In this document: one piece after another, positions 24,301 to 37,208 of the stretch
How positions within the stretch are numbered: the first letter of the stretch is position 1
Layout: each line of letters starts with the position of its first letter
NCBI GenBank assembly: GCA_031213475.1
Contig: JARUPZ010000004.1
Span: 5,465,169 to 5,529,168, forward strand
Source: Nereocystis luetkeana
Taxonomy: Eukaryota; Sar; Phaeophyceae; Laminariales; Laminariaceae
Direction: 5' to 3'
DNA: 64,000 nucleotides
Notes under the pieces: model-generated
Database searches by the model: none
What the model was told of the DNA's origin: nothing
The model's input: the letters and a program-made list of their open reading frames with translations, nothing else
Program-made: the position numbers and the translations under genes

Positions 24301-27300
24301 AGCCAGGTTCTCCCTGCTAATCCGCCTGGTACCTTGCTACCCAGACTGCCGTCTCCGCCCTGCGTTCGTCAACTATGCCCAGCCCCTTGGCGTCAGACAA
24401 TACGAGCCGAGCAGAGCAGGTTCGTCTTCCAACCACGCCACACGGCTCCTTGAGTACGGCTTATCAATCAGAAAAGGAAGAGGAAGAGAAAAAAATGAAA
24501 TGAAAATCACGGAGAGTCAGCGCAAGAAAGAAAAAAAAAACAAAACTAAAAGAGAAGACAAGGGAAGACCACGTTCGAGCCAGCTGCACCAGTTGGTAGC
24601 ACTAGTAGTATGGTCATATTCTACTTCCTATATCAGAAGATTTAAGCCAGAATCAGGTGAATACTGAAACGAGGTAAAAAACACACGGCGCCACGGTCGC
24701 CCCGGTGGTTCAAATGGTTAACCTCGAATTCTAGTTGTTTGAGTCCTGAGTTCAAGCCCCAGGTGGGTCCGACTGTGCCTTTATTTGAAAAAAACAAAAA
24801 AAAGGATTCAATTGTTGAGAGCGCCTTGCAGCGTGGGTAGGCACAATTCGATGCGAGTCGACGAGGGAAGAAAAGGCTGAAATCTTCTCGCGATAAAAAT
24901 GAAGGCACGTACCGTAGCGGGAATGGGGTAGAAGAGCCTGCTATGTGACCCCGGATCTGAGTTACGAGTTGGAAGGAGGGAGAGAATACGATGTGCGAAT
25001 ATATTGAGTAAATGGGATGAGAGAAAAACAAATAAAATAAAAAAAAACGTGATCGGGAACCAACATAATAATTTTCAAGGCTTATCACAGTGACTGAGAA
25101 TAGTGGCGGGACGGGACGGGACATATTTCTCCTGTTTGGCGGGAAAAAAAATGGCAACAGGACGGTAAAATAAAGAGATAAAAAGATGGCGGGACGGGAC
25201 GGCGGGTGCACAATTTCTCGACGGGACGGGACTGTAAAATTCAACTGGACAGATTTTCACGGCGGGACGGGTCGGTTTTTTTTTTTTATCCGGCGGGACG
25301 GGACGGTATATATATATTTTCCCTCGGCTGGACGGGGCGGCAAATTTTTTCCTTCCGGCGGAACGGGACGCTAATTTAATTTTGCTTCGACGGGACGGGG
25401 CGGTAAACTTTGTTCCTCCGCTGAACGGGACGGTCAATATACATTTATTTTTATTGTTGCAAGGTCGGCGCGGTTGTACGTGAAGTCTTTCCGGCACTGC
25501 TGATTCGCGCAAAGGGAGCCGGCCCGACGCAGATGTTGTTCTTCTCGACCCGCTTCCCACAAGCAAGCTCGGAGAAGAAGTGCTACCACTACACGGGCGA
25601 CGTTTTTTCTGATTTTTTCCCACCCCTGCCCCAAGCAAGTACTCTTCTTGTTGCGGTGCCAGCGCATGGTGCCTGTTGTGCTGATTGTTGTGCTTGCGCT
25701 GTGTTACTGGTGGTTGTGGAGGTAGGTAGGTGGAGATAGGTGGTATCGTGGAGCTGGTGGCGGCGGTGATTTTTCTGCCACTCGCTGCTGATCGATCGAC
25801 CCCCCGCCCGTGAGATAGGCATTCATGGCGTCCGTACCGGCCATACCAAAGATGCTAGAAGACAGCATTTTTACCCCTTGACAGACAGCAAGTTTGCCCG
25901 GAGACACATAAATACATACATACCTACATACCTGACCTGGTACATGCTTTGACTAATACCAAACTACTAGGTTTAGTGTGGAACACTCGGCCCTACATCG
26001 TTGACAACAAACGTCTTGCGTCTCGCTCGATGACAGGTCACCTGACATCGTTTTGGGCCACACCAGTATATTATACTGCTGGCTGGTGGTGTGGCCGTGA
26101 CTTGAGTGGTCTTTGTTCTATTCGTCGTGTGTAATGGCGAGCTTGCGGCTACTCCTGCTTGCTGTGGCAGTGCTTACTTTCATTTCGACGTATTAAAATA
26201 AAGTCCCGCAATACAGCAGCTATAAAGAGCTGCTGATCATCAACGCCAGCACCTTTTGTGCAAGGTCGTGGTGCGGACCAAATTTGTATTTTCCAATTTT
26301 GCAGCTGCGTAGTAATACGCGCCTGTACAACTATTCACTTCTACTACTGTCTCTATAGATGCTGGTCGCCCCGGTGGTTCAAGTGGTCAACCTCGAATTC
26401 TACTTGTTTGAGTCCTGGGTTCGAGCCCCAGGTGGGTCGGACTTTGACTTTATTTGCAAAAATGAAAAAAAAGGATTCAATTGTTGAGAGCGCCTTGCAG
26501 CGTGGGTAGGCACCATTCGATGCGAGTCGACGAGGGAAGAACAGGCTGAAGTCTTCTCGCGATAAAAACGAAGGCACGTACCGTACCGGGAAAGGGGTAG
26601 AAGAGCCTGCTATGTGGCCCCGGATCTGAGTTACGAGTTGGAAGGAGAGAGAGCAAAAGATGTGCGAGGATAATTCATGAATGAGATGAGGAAAAAGAAA
26701 ACAAATGTAGTTTGCTCCTGTACAGCAGCAGACGGTTTAGCGTGCGACCGCAAAAAGTGAAGAATGAACGTTTCATGTTTTTGGAGTAACTAAAATACGC
26801 ACCTGCCTGGTTGTATCATGTGCAAATGATACGCGTATCTCATGTTCCTCCGTTATTGTAACCAGTGACGTCGGATTACCGCATTTTTTTTTTTTTTTTA
26901 TCATCCCATTCATTATCTTCGCACATCGTCGTCTCTCCCTCCTTCCAACTCGTGACTCAGATCCGGGGTCACATAGCAGGCTCTTCTACCCCCTTCCCGC
27001 TACGGTACGTGCCTTCATTTTTATCGCGAGAAGATTTCAGCATTTTCTTCCCTCGTCGACTCGCATCGAATGGTGCCTACCCACGCTGCAAGGCGATCTC
27101 AACAATTGAATCCTTTTTTTTTCATTTTTGCAAATAAAGTCGAAGTCCGACCCACCTGGGCCTCGAACCCAGGACTCAAACAACTAGAATTCGAAAGTAG
27201 TGAGGATGGGCAGCGGTAATTACTGTAAGACCCCCTGCCCCTTGCATACAAAAACCATGCATTTCTATACGTAGGAAGTCCCCTCGGGCAGCTCCTGCCC

Positions 27301-30300
27301 TTCGTACACCCACTTTCGAGGTTGTGATGTGGCCCTGTCACCTGTGACCTGCTGCGACCTTGGCGATGGTATCTTGGATAGCGAACATGTCAGTGCACCC
27401 TGGCGTGCGTGAGAAATTCGAGGTGCTACGTACGTACATACAGCGGGAAGGCAACCAGTATTACATATCTGGTATACTGGGTTAAATATATCGAAGCAAA
27501 TAGAAACATAAGATAAAATACAAAAAAAAACGAGACAAACCAAATGTTTTCCACGTAACTCTAAATACATGTGCCCGTAGATGCTAGCAGGGGCGTGTGT
27601 CTTGACGCCTTTAGAACCACAGTCCCGTTTTGGGGGCAAACCAGTCAAATTCTAAGTAATTGGTCCCAAAAACGGGACTAGGGTCCTAAAAGGGTGAAGT
27701 GTCCCCTGTTTTTGCCGCAATCACCTGTAAGAATCTAAGATGTCCTAAAATCGCGTGATTACTTCAGGCAAGAGAATTTCAAGCCGTAATGCGACATCAC
27801 CGATTGTAAGGGACGAGGCCCCCGTTACAATTATCCATCGTACTGGTTATGAGTCATCAATCTTGACGATTATGCAGCAAATTGTCGGATAGCAAGGGAA
27901 TAATCGTATGAAATAATAGTACCGGAACACCGAATGCCGTGTCGTGAGGAGCGCAGCGAAGCGACAGATAATGTGCTTGGTAAGTACGCGAAGAATACAA
28001 TATCAACATGAGCATACACAATTCGAAGCAACCACAAATTTGTTTTAGGGGGACAAGCTACTATGGGAGACCATACTAAATGTGTGTTCCTCACATTAAA
28101 CCGTTCTTTCTACCCGTCGACATCCAGCACAACCAGTATCCGTGCCGATTCTTCAATCCTAGAAGAGATACCAGGTACAAGTTCTGTGGTCACAAAGCTA
28201 CGCCACAGAGATACTACGTAGCCACGTACCTGGTAAGCAGTAAGCACTGAAGTGGGCAATGCAATGCCATGTGATCATGCTAGATACGACAGGCACGACC
28301 TACACAATCTATAAAACAGGGAAACAAAAAGAAACAATTGAAGAGAAAAAAAAAACAAAGTGGACAAATCGAAAGAGAAAAAGAAAAAGGGGAAAAATAA
28401 AAGCAAAAACTACAAGAAAGAATCTTTCGTGCCCCCCCCCCGCAGGCGAGGTGGCCAACACTTGAAAAAAACCGAGCTGGAAAAAAGGGATTTACATTAT
28501 GAAAAATAATATTAATAATAATTATAATAATAAAAATGATAATAATAATAATAATAATAATAAAATTAATAATAATAACAAAGGGGAAAAAACACAGGGA
28601 ACATAGAAAACAGCCAAAGCCCAAAGCACCCTTCCGGTGGCGGCAGCAGTTTGTGGTACGAGTAGTATCGCCAGATCCCCCCTGCTAATCCCCCTGGTAC
28701 CTTGCTACCCAGGCTGCCGTTTCCGCCCTACGTTCGTCAACTATGCCCAGCCCCTTGGCGTCAGAGAATACGAAACGAGCAGAGAGGGTTCGTCATCCAA
28801 CCACGCCACACGGCTCCTTCAGTACGGCTTATCAATCAGAAAAAAAAAAAAAAATGAAAATCACGGAGAGTCAGCCCAAGGAAAAAAAAACAAAACCGAA
28901 AGGGAAGACAAGGGAAGAGTTGGTGGCACTAGTAGTATGACTATGGTCATGTTCTACTTACTAGTCGACTTCGTGCCTTGCTACCCTGTCTGCCATCTCC
29001 TTCATACTTTCGTCTACCGCCGTTTCCCTTCTACCCCTCCTGTTCCCCCCCCTCTCCGCATTCCCTCGGTCGTGCTTTCTGCCACTTGTCCTGTTGCCCC
29101 CCCCCCCCCCCCGTTCCCTTGGGCACCATCCACGGCGGATGCGCGGAGCTGACTACTCATCTCAGCCTCAGCCTCGTGCCACCTCATCATGAACCGTTCG
29201 GCTGCTACAAGGATCCCCCGGTACCACTTCCCCGCCTTTTTAACTGCAGTCGACCACAACGCGGTCCCAACTCCAAACACCAAGGGGGCAACATGCGTTG
29301 ACCTTTCGGTGGATGGGAACTCCCGAAGGTCTTTGACTATGCATCTATGCCAAGTCTTACACTTCCCGCCCGGTCTAGGGTTTTCCCCACCACCTATCGT
29401 CCCGAACATTACCCGACTGGGTAATCGCTCCTTGCTTTGCCGCGCCACGCCCCCCGCAAAGAAGAGCCGCAGTTTACGAATGGTCGTTCCGATGCTCTCG
29501 CAACGTGTCATCTTGAGGGCCTTCGCGTATGAGAGGGTGGCATGGTCAGTACGAAGTCGGCGCTGGAAGCCAATGCCTCGCAACAGGACTTGGTGGGCCG
29601 TTCGAAGCTTGGCAAAGTGTTCCACTCAGAGGGTCACGTTACACACGCGTACAGCAGGGTCTCGATCACATCGGCCTTTAGCATTCGGACTTTAAGGCTA
29701 AGGGGGGCGGTCGTCCTGACATACAACTCCGGGCCGGACCGTTCGAGGCATGCTCGCATGAGGCGGATCCGTCGGTCGATTTCGAGCGAGAGCGCAGCGT
29801 TTTCGTGGATGACGCCGCCTAGGTATAAGAACTGGGTCGTCTGCTTATAGCTCTGGCCTGTCGCTTCGATGACGAGCGGTGGTGCGAGGGTTGTCTGGTC
29901 TCGTGTTTGTAGGACCATCGTCTCTGTCTTCTTTTCCGACACCGTGAGGCCTGCTGCTTCGAAGACAGTCACGATGACTGTCATCATTTTCGAGGGCCCT
30001 TCAGCCGACTTCTAGACAATTCCTGCATCATCGGCGTAAAACATGCCCCATACAGACCTTCGCACGCACGCCAAGGGCTCCTGCTTCCCTGTTCGAACTA
30101 CTCCAGCTTCACCGAGTTGGACCAAATCCCCTACAATGGCTTCGTCTTGGCTGAAGTGTACTAGTACGACGCGTAACGCAGCAGCGAAGAACATGTTAAA
30201 CAGTAACGGTGATAGTACACAGCCTTGCCGCAGCCCCTGCGTGACATCAAACCATTCCGAGTGCTCGCCGTCATCAGTACGCACGCGAGCCCGCATGCCA

Positions 30301-33300
30301 TCGTGGAAATTACGGATAATCCTCAGCGTCTTGGTTGGTACGACAAAGCGTGTGAGTACCTTCCATAACATCTCTCGGTCGACAGAGTCGTACGTTTTCT
30401 GCAGATCGATGAAGCACACGTATAAGGGGATTTTCCTCTGTCGTCCGAGCTCTTGCAGCCGGCGCACGACGAACAACATATCAATCGTTGATCGTGCGGG
30501 GCGGAAGCCGCGCTGTTCCTCGGGGAGCAGTTCCTCAGTCTCGCAGTAGTTGCTGGGGCGGGACGCGACGATTTTCAACAACACTTTGCCTGCGTGGGCA
30601 ACAAGCGAAATCCCTCTATAGTTGGTGCAGTCAATTCGATCCTTCTTTTTGTGAAGGACCTTGATGATCGCATATTTCCATTGCTGAGGGACTTCTCCTG
30701 TTAACCAAACATTGACAAGGATGTTGTGAAAGCGCTGGGCGAATGCCGGGTGGCCCATTTTTGGGAGTTCGACCGGGAGACCATCTGGCCCGACAGCTTT
30801 CCAATTTGACATCCCCTTTAGTGCTTCTGTCATATCGTCTATGGATGGTTCATTCAAGCGACAGTTTAGGCGGTCGCGGTGGCAAGAGGTCGATGATCGT
30901 GGGATCGAGTTTCAGCGACTTCGTGTTCAAGAGTTTGTGGTAAAACCCCGCCCATCGTTCACGAATTTGCACCTTATCCCGTAGGATCGTGCCATCCTCG
31001 TCCCTAATGAACTGTTCGCTCCTCGCTTTTGTCCCTTCCAATCCTACCGTACTCTTAAGGTGCTTGTAAAAGCCTCTTTGGTCGTTGTCCGCTAGGAGTC
31101 GTTCGGTTTCGGCAAGGTACGCTTCGAAGTACGCATACAGTCCTGCGGCAATCACCTTCTGCAGGTTCGCACACGCAGATCTCAGGGTCTTCCACGCGGT
31201 CCTGTCCCGGGGGTAGGCACGCAAGATATGTCGTGCACCCTCCCTCGCTGTCCATGCTGGTATGAATGCTGCCAAGGTTTCGGCAGACTCAAACCATCCA
31301 TGGCTGGGGTGGCGACGTGCAGGGGGTGGTACCTCTTTTTCGACCGCAGACATGGATGGTTTGAGTCTGCCGAAACCTTGGCAGCATTCATACCAGCATG
31401 GACAGCGAGGGAGGGTGCACGACATATCTTGCGTGCCTACCCCCGGGACAGAACCGCGTGGAAGACCCTGAGATCTGCGTGTGGGAACTTGCAGAGGGTC
31501 ATCGCCGCAGGACTGTATGCGCACTTCGAAGCGTACCTTGCCGAAACCGAACGACTCCTAGCGAACAACGACCAAAGAGGCTTTTACAAGCACCTCAAGA
31601 GTACGGTAGGATTGGAAGGGACTAAAGCGAGGAGCGAACAGTTCATTAGGGACGAGGATGGCACGATCCTACGGGATAAGGTGCAAATTCGTGAACGATG
31701 GGCGGGGTTTTACCACAAACTCTTGAACACGAAGTCGCTGAAACTCGATCCCACCATCATCGACCTCTTGCCACCGCGACCGCCTAAACTGTCGCTTGAA
31801 AATGAACCATCCATAGACGATATGACAGAGGCACTAAAGGGGATGTCGAATTAGAACGCTGTCGGGCCAGATGGTCTCCCGGTGGAACTCCTAAAAATCG
31901 ACCATCCGGCATTCGCCCAGCGCTTTCACAACATCCTTGTCAATGTTTGGTTAACAGGAGAAGTCCCTCAGCAATGGAAATATGCGATCATCAAGGTCCT
32001 TCACAAAAAGAAGGATCGAATTGACCGCACCAACTATAGAGGGATTTCGCTTGTTGCCCATGCAGGCAAAGTGTTGTTGAAAATCGTCGCGTCCCGCCCC
32101 AGCAACTACTGCGAGACCGAGGAACTGCTCCCCGAGGAACAGCGCGGCTTCTGCCCCGCACGATCAACGATTGATATGTTGTTCGTCGTGCGCCGGCTGC
32201 AAGAGCTCGGACGACAGAGGAAAATCCCCTTAAACGTGTGCTTCATCCATCTGCAGAAAACGTACGACTCTGTCGACCGAGAGCTGTCATGGAAGGTACT
32301 CACACGCTTTGTCGTACCAACCAAGACGCTGAGGATTATCCGTAATTTCCACGATGGCATGCGGGCTCGCGTGCGTACTGATGACGGCGAGCACTCGGAA
32401 TGGTTTGATGTCACGCAGGGGCTGCGGCAAGGCTGTGTACTATCACCGTTACTACTGTTCAACATGTTCTTCGCTGCAGCGTTACGCGTCGTACTAGTAC
32501 GCTTCAGCCAAGACGAAGCCATTGTAGGGGATTTGGTCCAACTCTGTGAAGCTGGAGTAGTTCGAACAGGGAAGGAGGAGCCATTGGCGTGCGTGCGAAG
32601 GTCTGTAGGGGGCATGTTTTACGCCGATGATGCAGGAATTGTCTAGACGTCGGCTGAAGGGCCCTCGAAAATGATGACAGTCATCGTGACTGTCTTCGAA
32701 GCAGCAGGCGTCACGGTGTCGGAAAAGAAGACAGAGACAATGGTCCTACAAACACGAGACCAGACAACCCTCGCACCGCCGCTCGTCATCGAAGCGACAG
32801 GCCAGAGCTATAAGCAGACGACCCAGTTCTTATACCTAGGCGGCGTCATCCACGAAAACGCTGCGCTCTCGCTCGAAATCGACCGACGGATCCGCCTCAT
32901 GCGAGCATGCCTCAAACGGTTCGGCCCGGAGTTGTATGATAGGACGACCGCCCCCTTTAGCCTTAAAGTCCGAATGCTGAAGGCCGAGGTGATTGAGACC
33001 CTGCTGTACGGGTGTGTAACGTGGACCCTCAGAGCGGAACACTTTGCCAAGCTTCGAACGGCTCACAACAAAGTCCTGTTGCGAGTCATTGGCTTCCAGC
33101 GCCGACTTAGTACTGACCATGCCACCCTCTCGTACGCGAAGGCCCTCAACATGACACGTTGCGAGAGCATCGAAACGACCATTCGTAAACGGCGGCTCTT
33201 CTTTGCGGGGGGCGTGGCGCGGCAAAGCAAGGAGCGATTACCCAGTCTGGTAATGTTCGGGACGATAACTGGTGGGGAGAACCCGAGACCAGGCGGACAG

Positions 33301-36300
33301 TGTAAGACTTGGCATAGATGCATAGTCGAAGACCTAGTTCCGAGCCACCGAAGGGTCAACGGAAGTTGCCCCCTTGGTGTTTGGAGTTGAGACCGCGTTG
33401 TGGTCCACTGCAGCCAAAAAGGCGGGGAAGTGGTGCCGGGGGATCCTTGAAGCAGCCGAACGGTTCATGATGAGGTGGAACGAGGCTGAGGCTGAGATGA
33501 GTAGGCAGCGCCGCGCATCCGCCGTGGATGGTGCCCAAGGGAAGGGGGGGGGGGGGGCAACAGCAAAAGTTGCAGAAAGCACGACAAAGGGAATGCGGAG
33601 AGGGGGGGGGACAGGAGGGGTAGAAGGGAAACGGCGGGAGACGAAAGTAGGAAGGAGATGGCGGACAGGGTAGCAAGGTACGAAGTCGACTAGTAAGTAG
33701 AACATGACCATACTACTAGTGCTACTAACTGGTGCAGCTGGTTCGAACGTGGTCTTCCCTTGTCTTCTCTTTTTGTTTTGTTTTTTTCTTCTTTCGCTGA
33801 CTCTGCGTGATTTTCATTTTATTTTTTTCTCTTCCTTTTCTGATTGATAAGCCGTACTGAAGGAGCCGTGTGGCGTGGTTGGATGACGAACCTGCTCAGC
33901 TCGTTTCGTATTGTCTGACGCCAAGGGGCTGGGCATAGTTGACGAACGCAGGGCGGAGACGGCAGTCTGGGTAGCAAGGTACCAGGCGGATTAGCAGGGA
34001 GAACCTGGCTACACTACTCGTACCACTAGCTGCTGCCGCGACCTGGAAGGTGCCTTGGGTTTTGGTCTACCTGTTATTTCCCCTTTGATATTTTTCCTAG
34101 TTACTTTTTTCCTTGGTTCTTTGTCTTACTCTGTTTACAAGCAGTGTTTTTTTTTTTTCCTGCTTGTTTTCTTTCTTTTTTCCAGCTCGTTCTTTCTCAA
34201 GTGTTCGCCACCTCGCCTGCGGGGGGGGGCACGACAGATTGTTTCTTCTAGATTTTGCTTTCATTTTTTTCTTTTTCTCTTTCCATTTTTCTACCTCGTT
34301 TTTTTTTTCTCTTTGATTGTTTCTTTTCGTTTCACTATTTCATACCTGGTAGATTGCGTATGTCGTGCCTGTCGTATCTAGTATGATGACATGGCTTTGC
34401 AATGCCGACTGCAGTGCATGCCGCCCACGTGGCAACGTAGTATCTCTGTGGCGTAGCTTTGTGACCACAGAACTTGTATCTCTTCTAGGATTGAAGAATC
34501 GGCACGGACACTGGTTGTGCTGGATGTCGACGGGTAGAAAGAACGGTTTAATGTGAAGAACACACACACATATAAAATGTTGTGGTCTGAGTCAGCCTTA
34601 GCTGGGGCAGGAGGCTGTGGGACGACTTTAGCATTTTGTACTCTAGGTCGATGGACTTGACGGGTTAGGATGTAGTCGATTCGCTTACGGTCATTCGGGC
34701 CGGTGCCGTTGTGTGCATGCGATATCCCACCCTTGCACGTGCTGAAGAACGTGTTGGTGAGAGGTAACTTGCAATTGGTGGCGAACGACAGGAGCCGTCT
34801 GCCATTATCGTTACGAACATCACGTCCATACGCTCCCAGCACTCTACTTTCATCATCCCCGCACACTTCATTTATCTGTCCAGTTCGCGCGTTGGCATCC
34901 ATCAGTACAAACAGACACTCTTTCGTCGGGATTTTTTCCACCAAGTACTCCAGCTTCTGCCAGAAAATACGTTTCAGTTCGGCGTCCTTGGTACAATCAG
35001 TTGAAGCATACACAACGACGAAATTGACTGCCTCGCATTTGCCAGCCAGCTCAAAGCTCATAGACATAGCCGCTCGTCAACGAACTGATGTGTATACACA
35101 GACTTACTGCACAACGATTCCTTGACAGCTAGGCCTACTCCGTACAGCCCTTGCTTGGTGGCTGTTGTTTCCTGTCCTGAACAGAAAAAACGATACCCTG
35201 CCGCACGGAACGTCGTGCTGCCGGACCTCCGAGTTTCCTGCAGGCCAATGAAGTCACAGCCGAATCGCCGTCCCTTCGCCAGTACACGATCGTCATGTCC
35301 GTACCCGTTCTTCCCCTTAACAGCCAGGGTGCGCACATTGTAGGTCGCTATCGCCACAAGTGCCTCTTTTTGTCTCTTACGACCCTCGCGTGCTGCTTTC
35401 TTTGCCAGCCGACGTGAGGCTCGTCCCCGCCTCCTTTTTTTCTTCTTATGTTGTTTCCTTTTCTTCTCTATGGCGAAAGTGGCTCTCTGTTTCGTAGCCC
35501 GGTACGCGCCTTGGTTTCCAGTTGGCTGGGTGTAGCCGTCCCAACCCACGCCGACACTCATTTCCTCCCTGTCGTGCATGCATACCCACGCTGTGGCCAG
35601 TCTCTTCACTCCACCGGCTGCCCACGTAGCGCTCTCTGCTGTGGTGATGTACCCGTCCCGCCTGAGGGATGAACTCCTCGGCGTCGGGGTTAAGAAGAAA
35701 AAACATCACCACCACCCCACGCGGTCCTTAAAGCGAGCAGGCCACCAACCGGACCGCGCAAGGTTCCCTCCCTACCTAGTCCGAAGCTTGATGTTCGTGT
35801 GACTGTCGCTAGACCTCTGCAGGTCCTGGCGGGCTTCCTCAGCTCACCCCAAGGACGGGGAAGGCCGAAGGGGCGCAACAAATGTTGTCGGTAAAAAAGG
35901 GTAATATATACCAGGTACTGGTTTTTGTGTGTGCCGTGGGTCCTCTTCACTCTGATCCCCGGTAATAGTAGTAGCGGGAATTCGTGTGTGATGTTTTCCC
36001 GGTGTAAAGTGAAAGGTGACGGTAGGGGGGGGGGGGTATTACTTTATGGTCCCCTAAATACTCAATACAGCAGAAGAAGAAATAGGGGTTTTCCTTGCAC
36101 ACCGCGAGGAGGTTCCTTAATCCTTTCAGGGACGCAGTCCAATTTTGGGGGCACACTACATCTAAGTCAAGTTGTTCGTACCCAAAACGGGACTGCAGTC
36201 CTAGACGAGTCAGAGGGCGAACTGTAAGCCTCCTCCGAGACTACTTCTGTAGCAATTACACCATCAGTATTATACTGCACTGCTGTTGCGTTGTTTGTTG

Positions 36301-37166
36301 GTGATGTTGTTCTCACATTACCTCATCGCCGCATACAGTTTGCGTATCGTATACCATGGTACCAAGTACAAAAAAAAACGAAGTCGTGTTCGACAAATTA
36401 TATGGTCATTCTTATCGGAGAGCTTATTGTCCATATTTTCGACATATTATTCGCGCAATTTTTCAATCTTCCATATTTTCCTGGGTTTTTTTTCCAAATA
36501 TTGGAATGTCAACGAACTTGATATTTTTGGAGAATTTCACGAATAGTGACAGAGCGCCTCCGTATATTGATACATATCTCCGATTGTTTCCAAACTTCGG
36601 AAATCATGGGAAAAACGTTTTCCGATAAGAATGAACCTTACACGAAAGTCGTATGTTGCAAGCCGCGTGTGATACTTCCATAGCGCGTTCGAAGAGCTGG
36701 GCCAGCCAAGGTGCTGCTAAATTAGTTGGTTGACAACGTCCCGCTCAATGCGAGTACTACGTATTTTAATGAACCTGTTTTGTAACGGTGGTGGGCACAC
36801 TACATATAAGTGAAGTTGTTTGTACCCAAGTTCCAATGCCGGTCGCCCCGGTGGTTCAAGTGGTTAACCTCGAATTCTACTTGTTTGAGTCCTGGGTTCG
36901 AGGCCCAGGTGGGTCGGACTTTGACTTTATTTGCAAAAAAAAAAATAAAAAAGGATTCAATTGTTGAGAGCGCCTTGCAGCGTGGGTAGGCACGATTCGA
37001 TGCGAGTCGACGAGGGAAGAAACGGCTGAAATCTTCTCGCGATAAAAATGAAGGCACGTACCGTAGCGGGAACGGGGGAGAAGAGCCTGCTATGTGACCC
37101 CGGATCTGAGTTACGAGTAGGAAGGAGAGAGAGAAGAAGATGTGCGAAGATAATGAACGGGATGAG

Positions 37167-37208
<42 letters not shown>

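Larger units (their letters stand above)
28081..31349 (-). mobile_element. RTE-like LINE family A: reverse transcriptase half and 3' UTR
   Basis: Minus-strand coding pieces lie at 31524-30850, 30857-30012 and 29987-29634, with a C-terminal extension to about 29014. They include [53 protein letters not shown] and the catalytic FYADDAG, followed by the [18 protein letters not shown] block typical of RTE-type reverse transcriptases. A ~900-bp 3' UTR ends at 28081 in TTTAATGTGAGGAACACACA. The ORF is broken by a 2-bp loss near 30855 and a TAG shortly after FYADDAGIV. It is probably the same insertion as the endonuclease part at 34.6-35.9 kb, now separated by an inverted copy of itself. Confidence 0.82.

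Noticed and set aside
25075-25638. 187-residue minus-strand ORF rich in PSR and RRDGT motifs
   Set aside because: It is the translation of the GACGGGACGG minisatellite, not a protein-coding signal.
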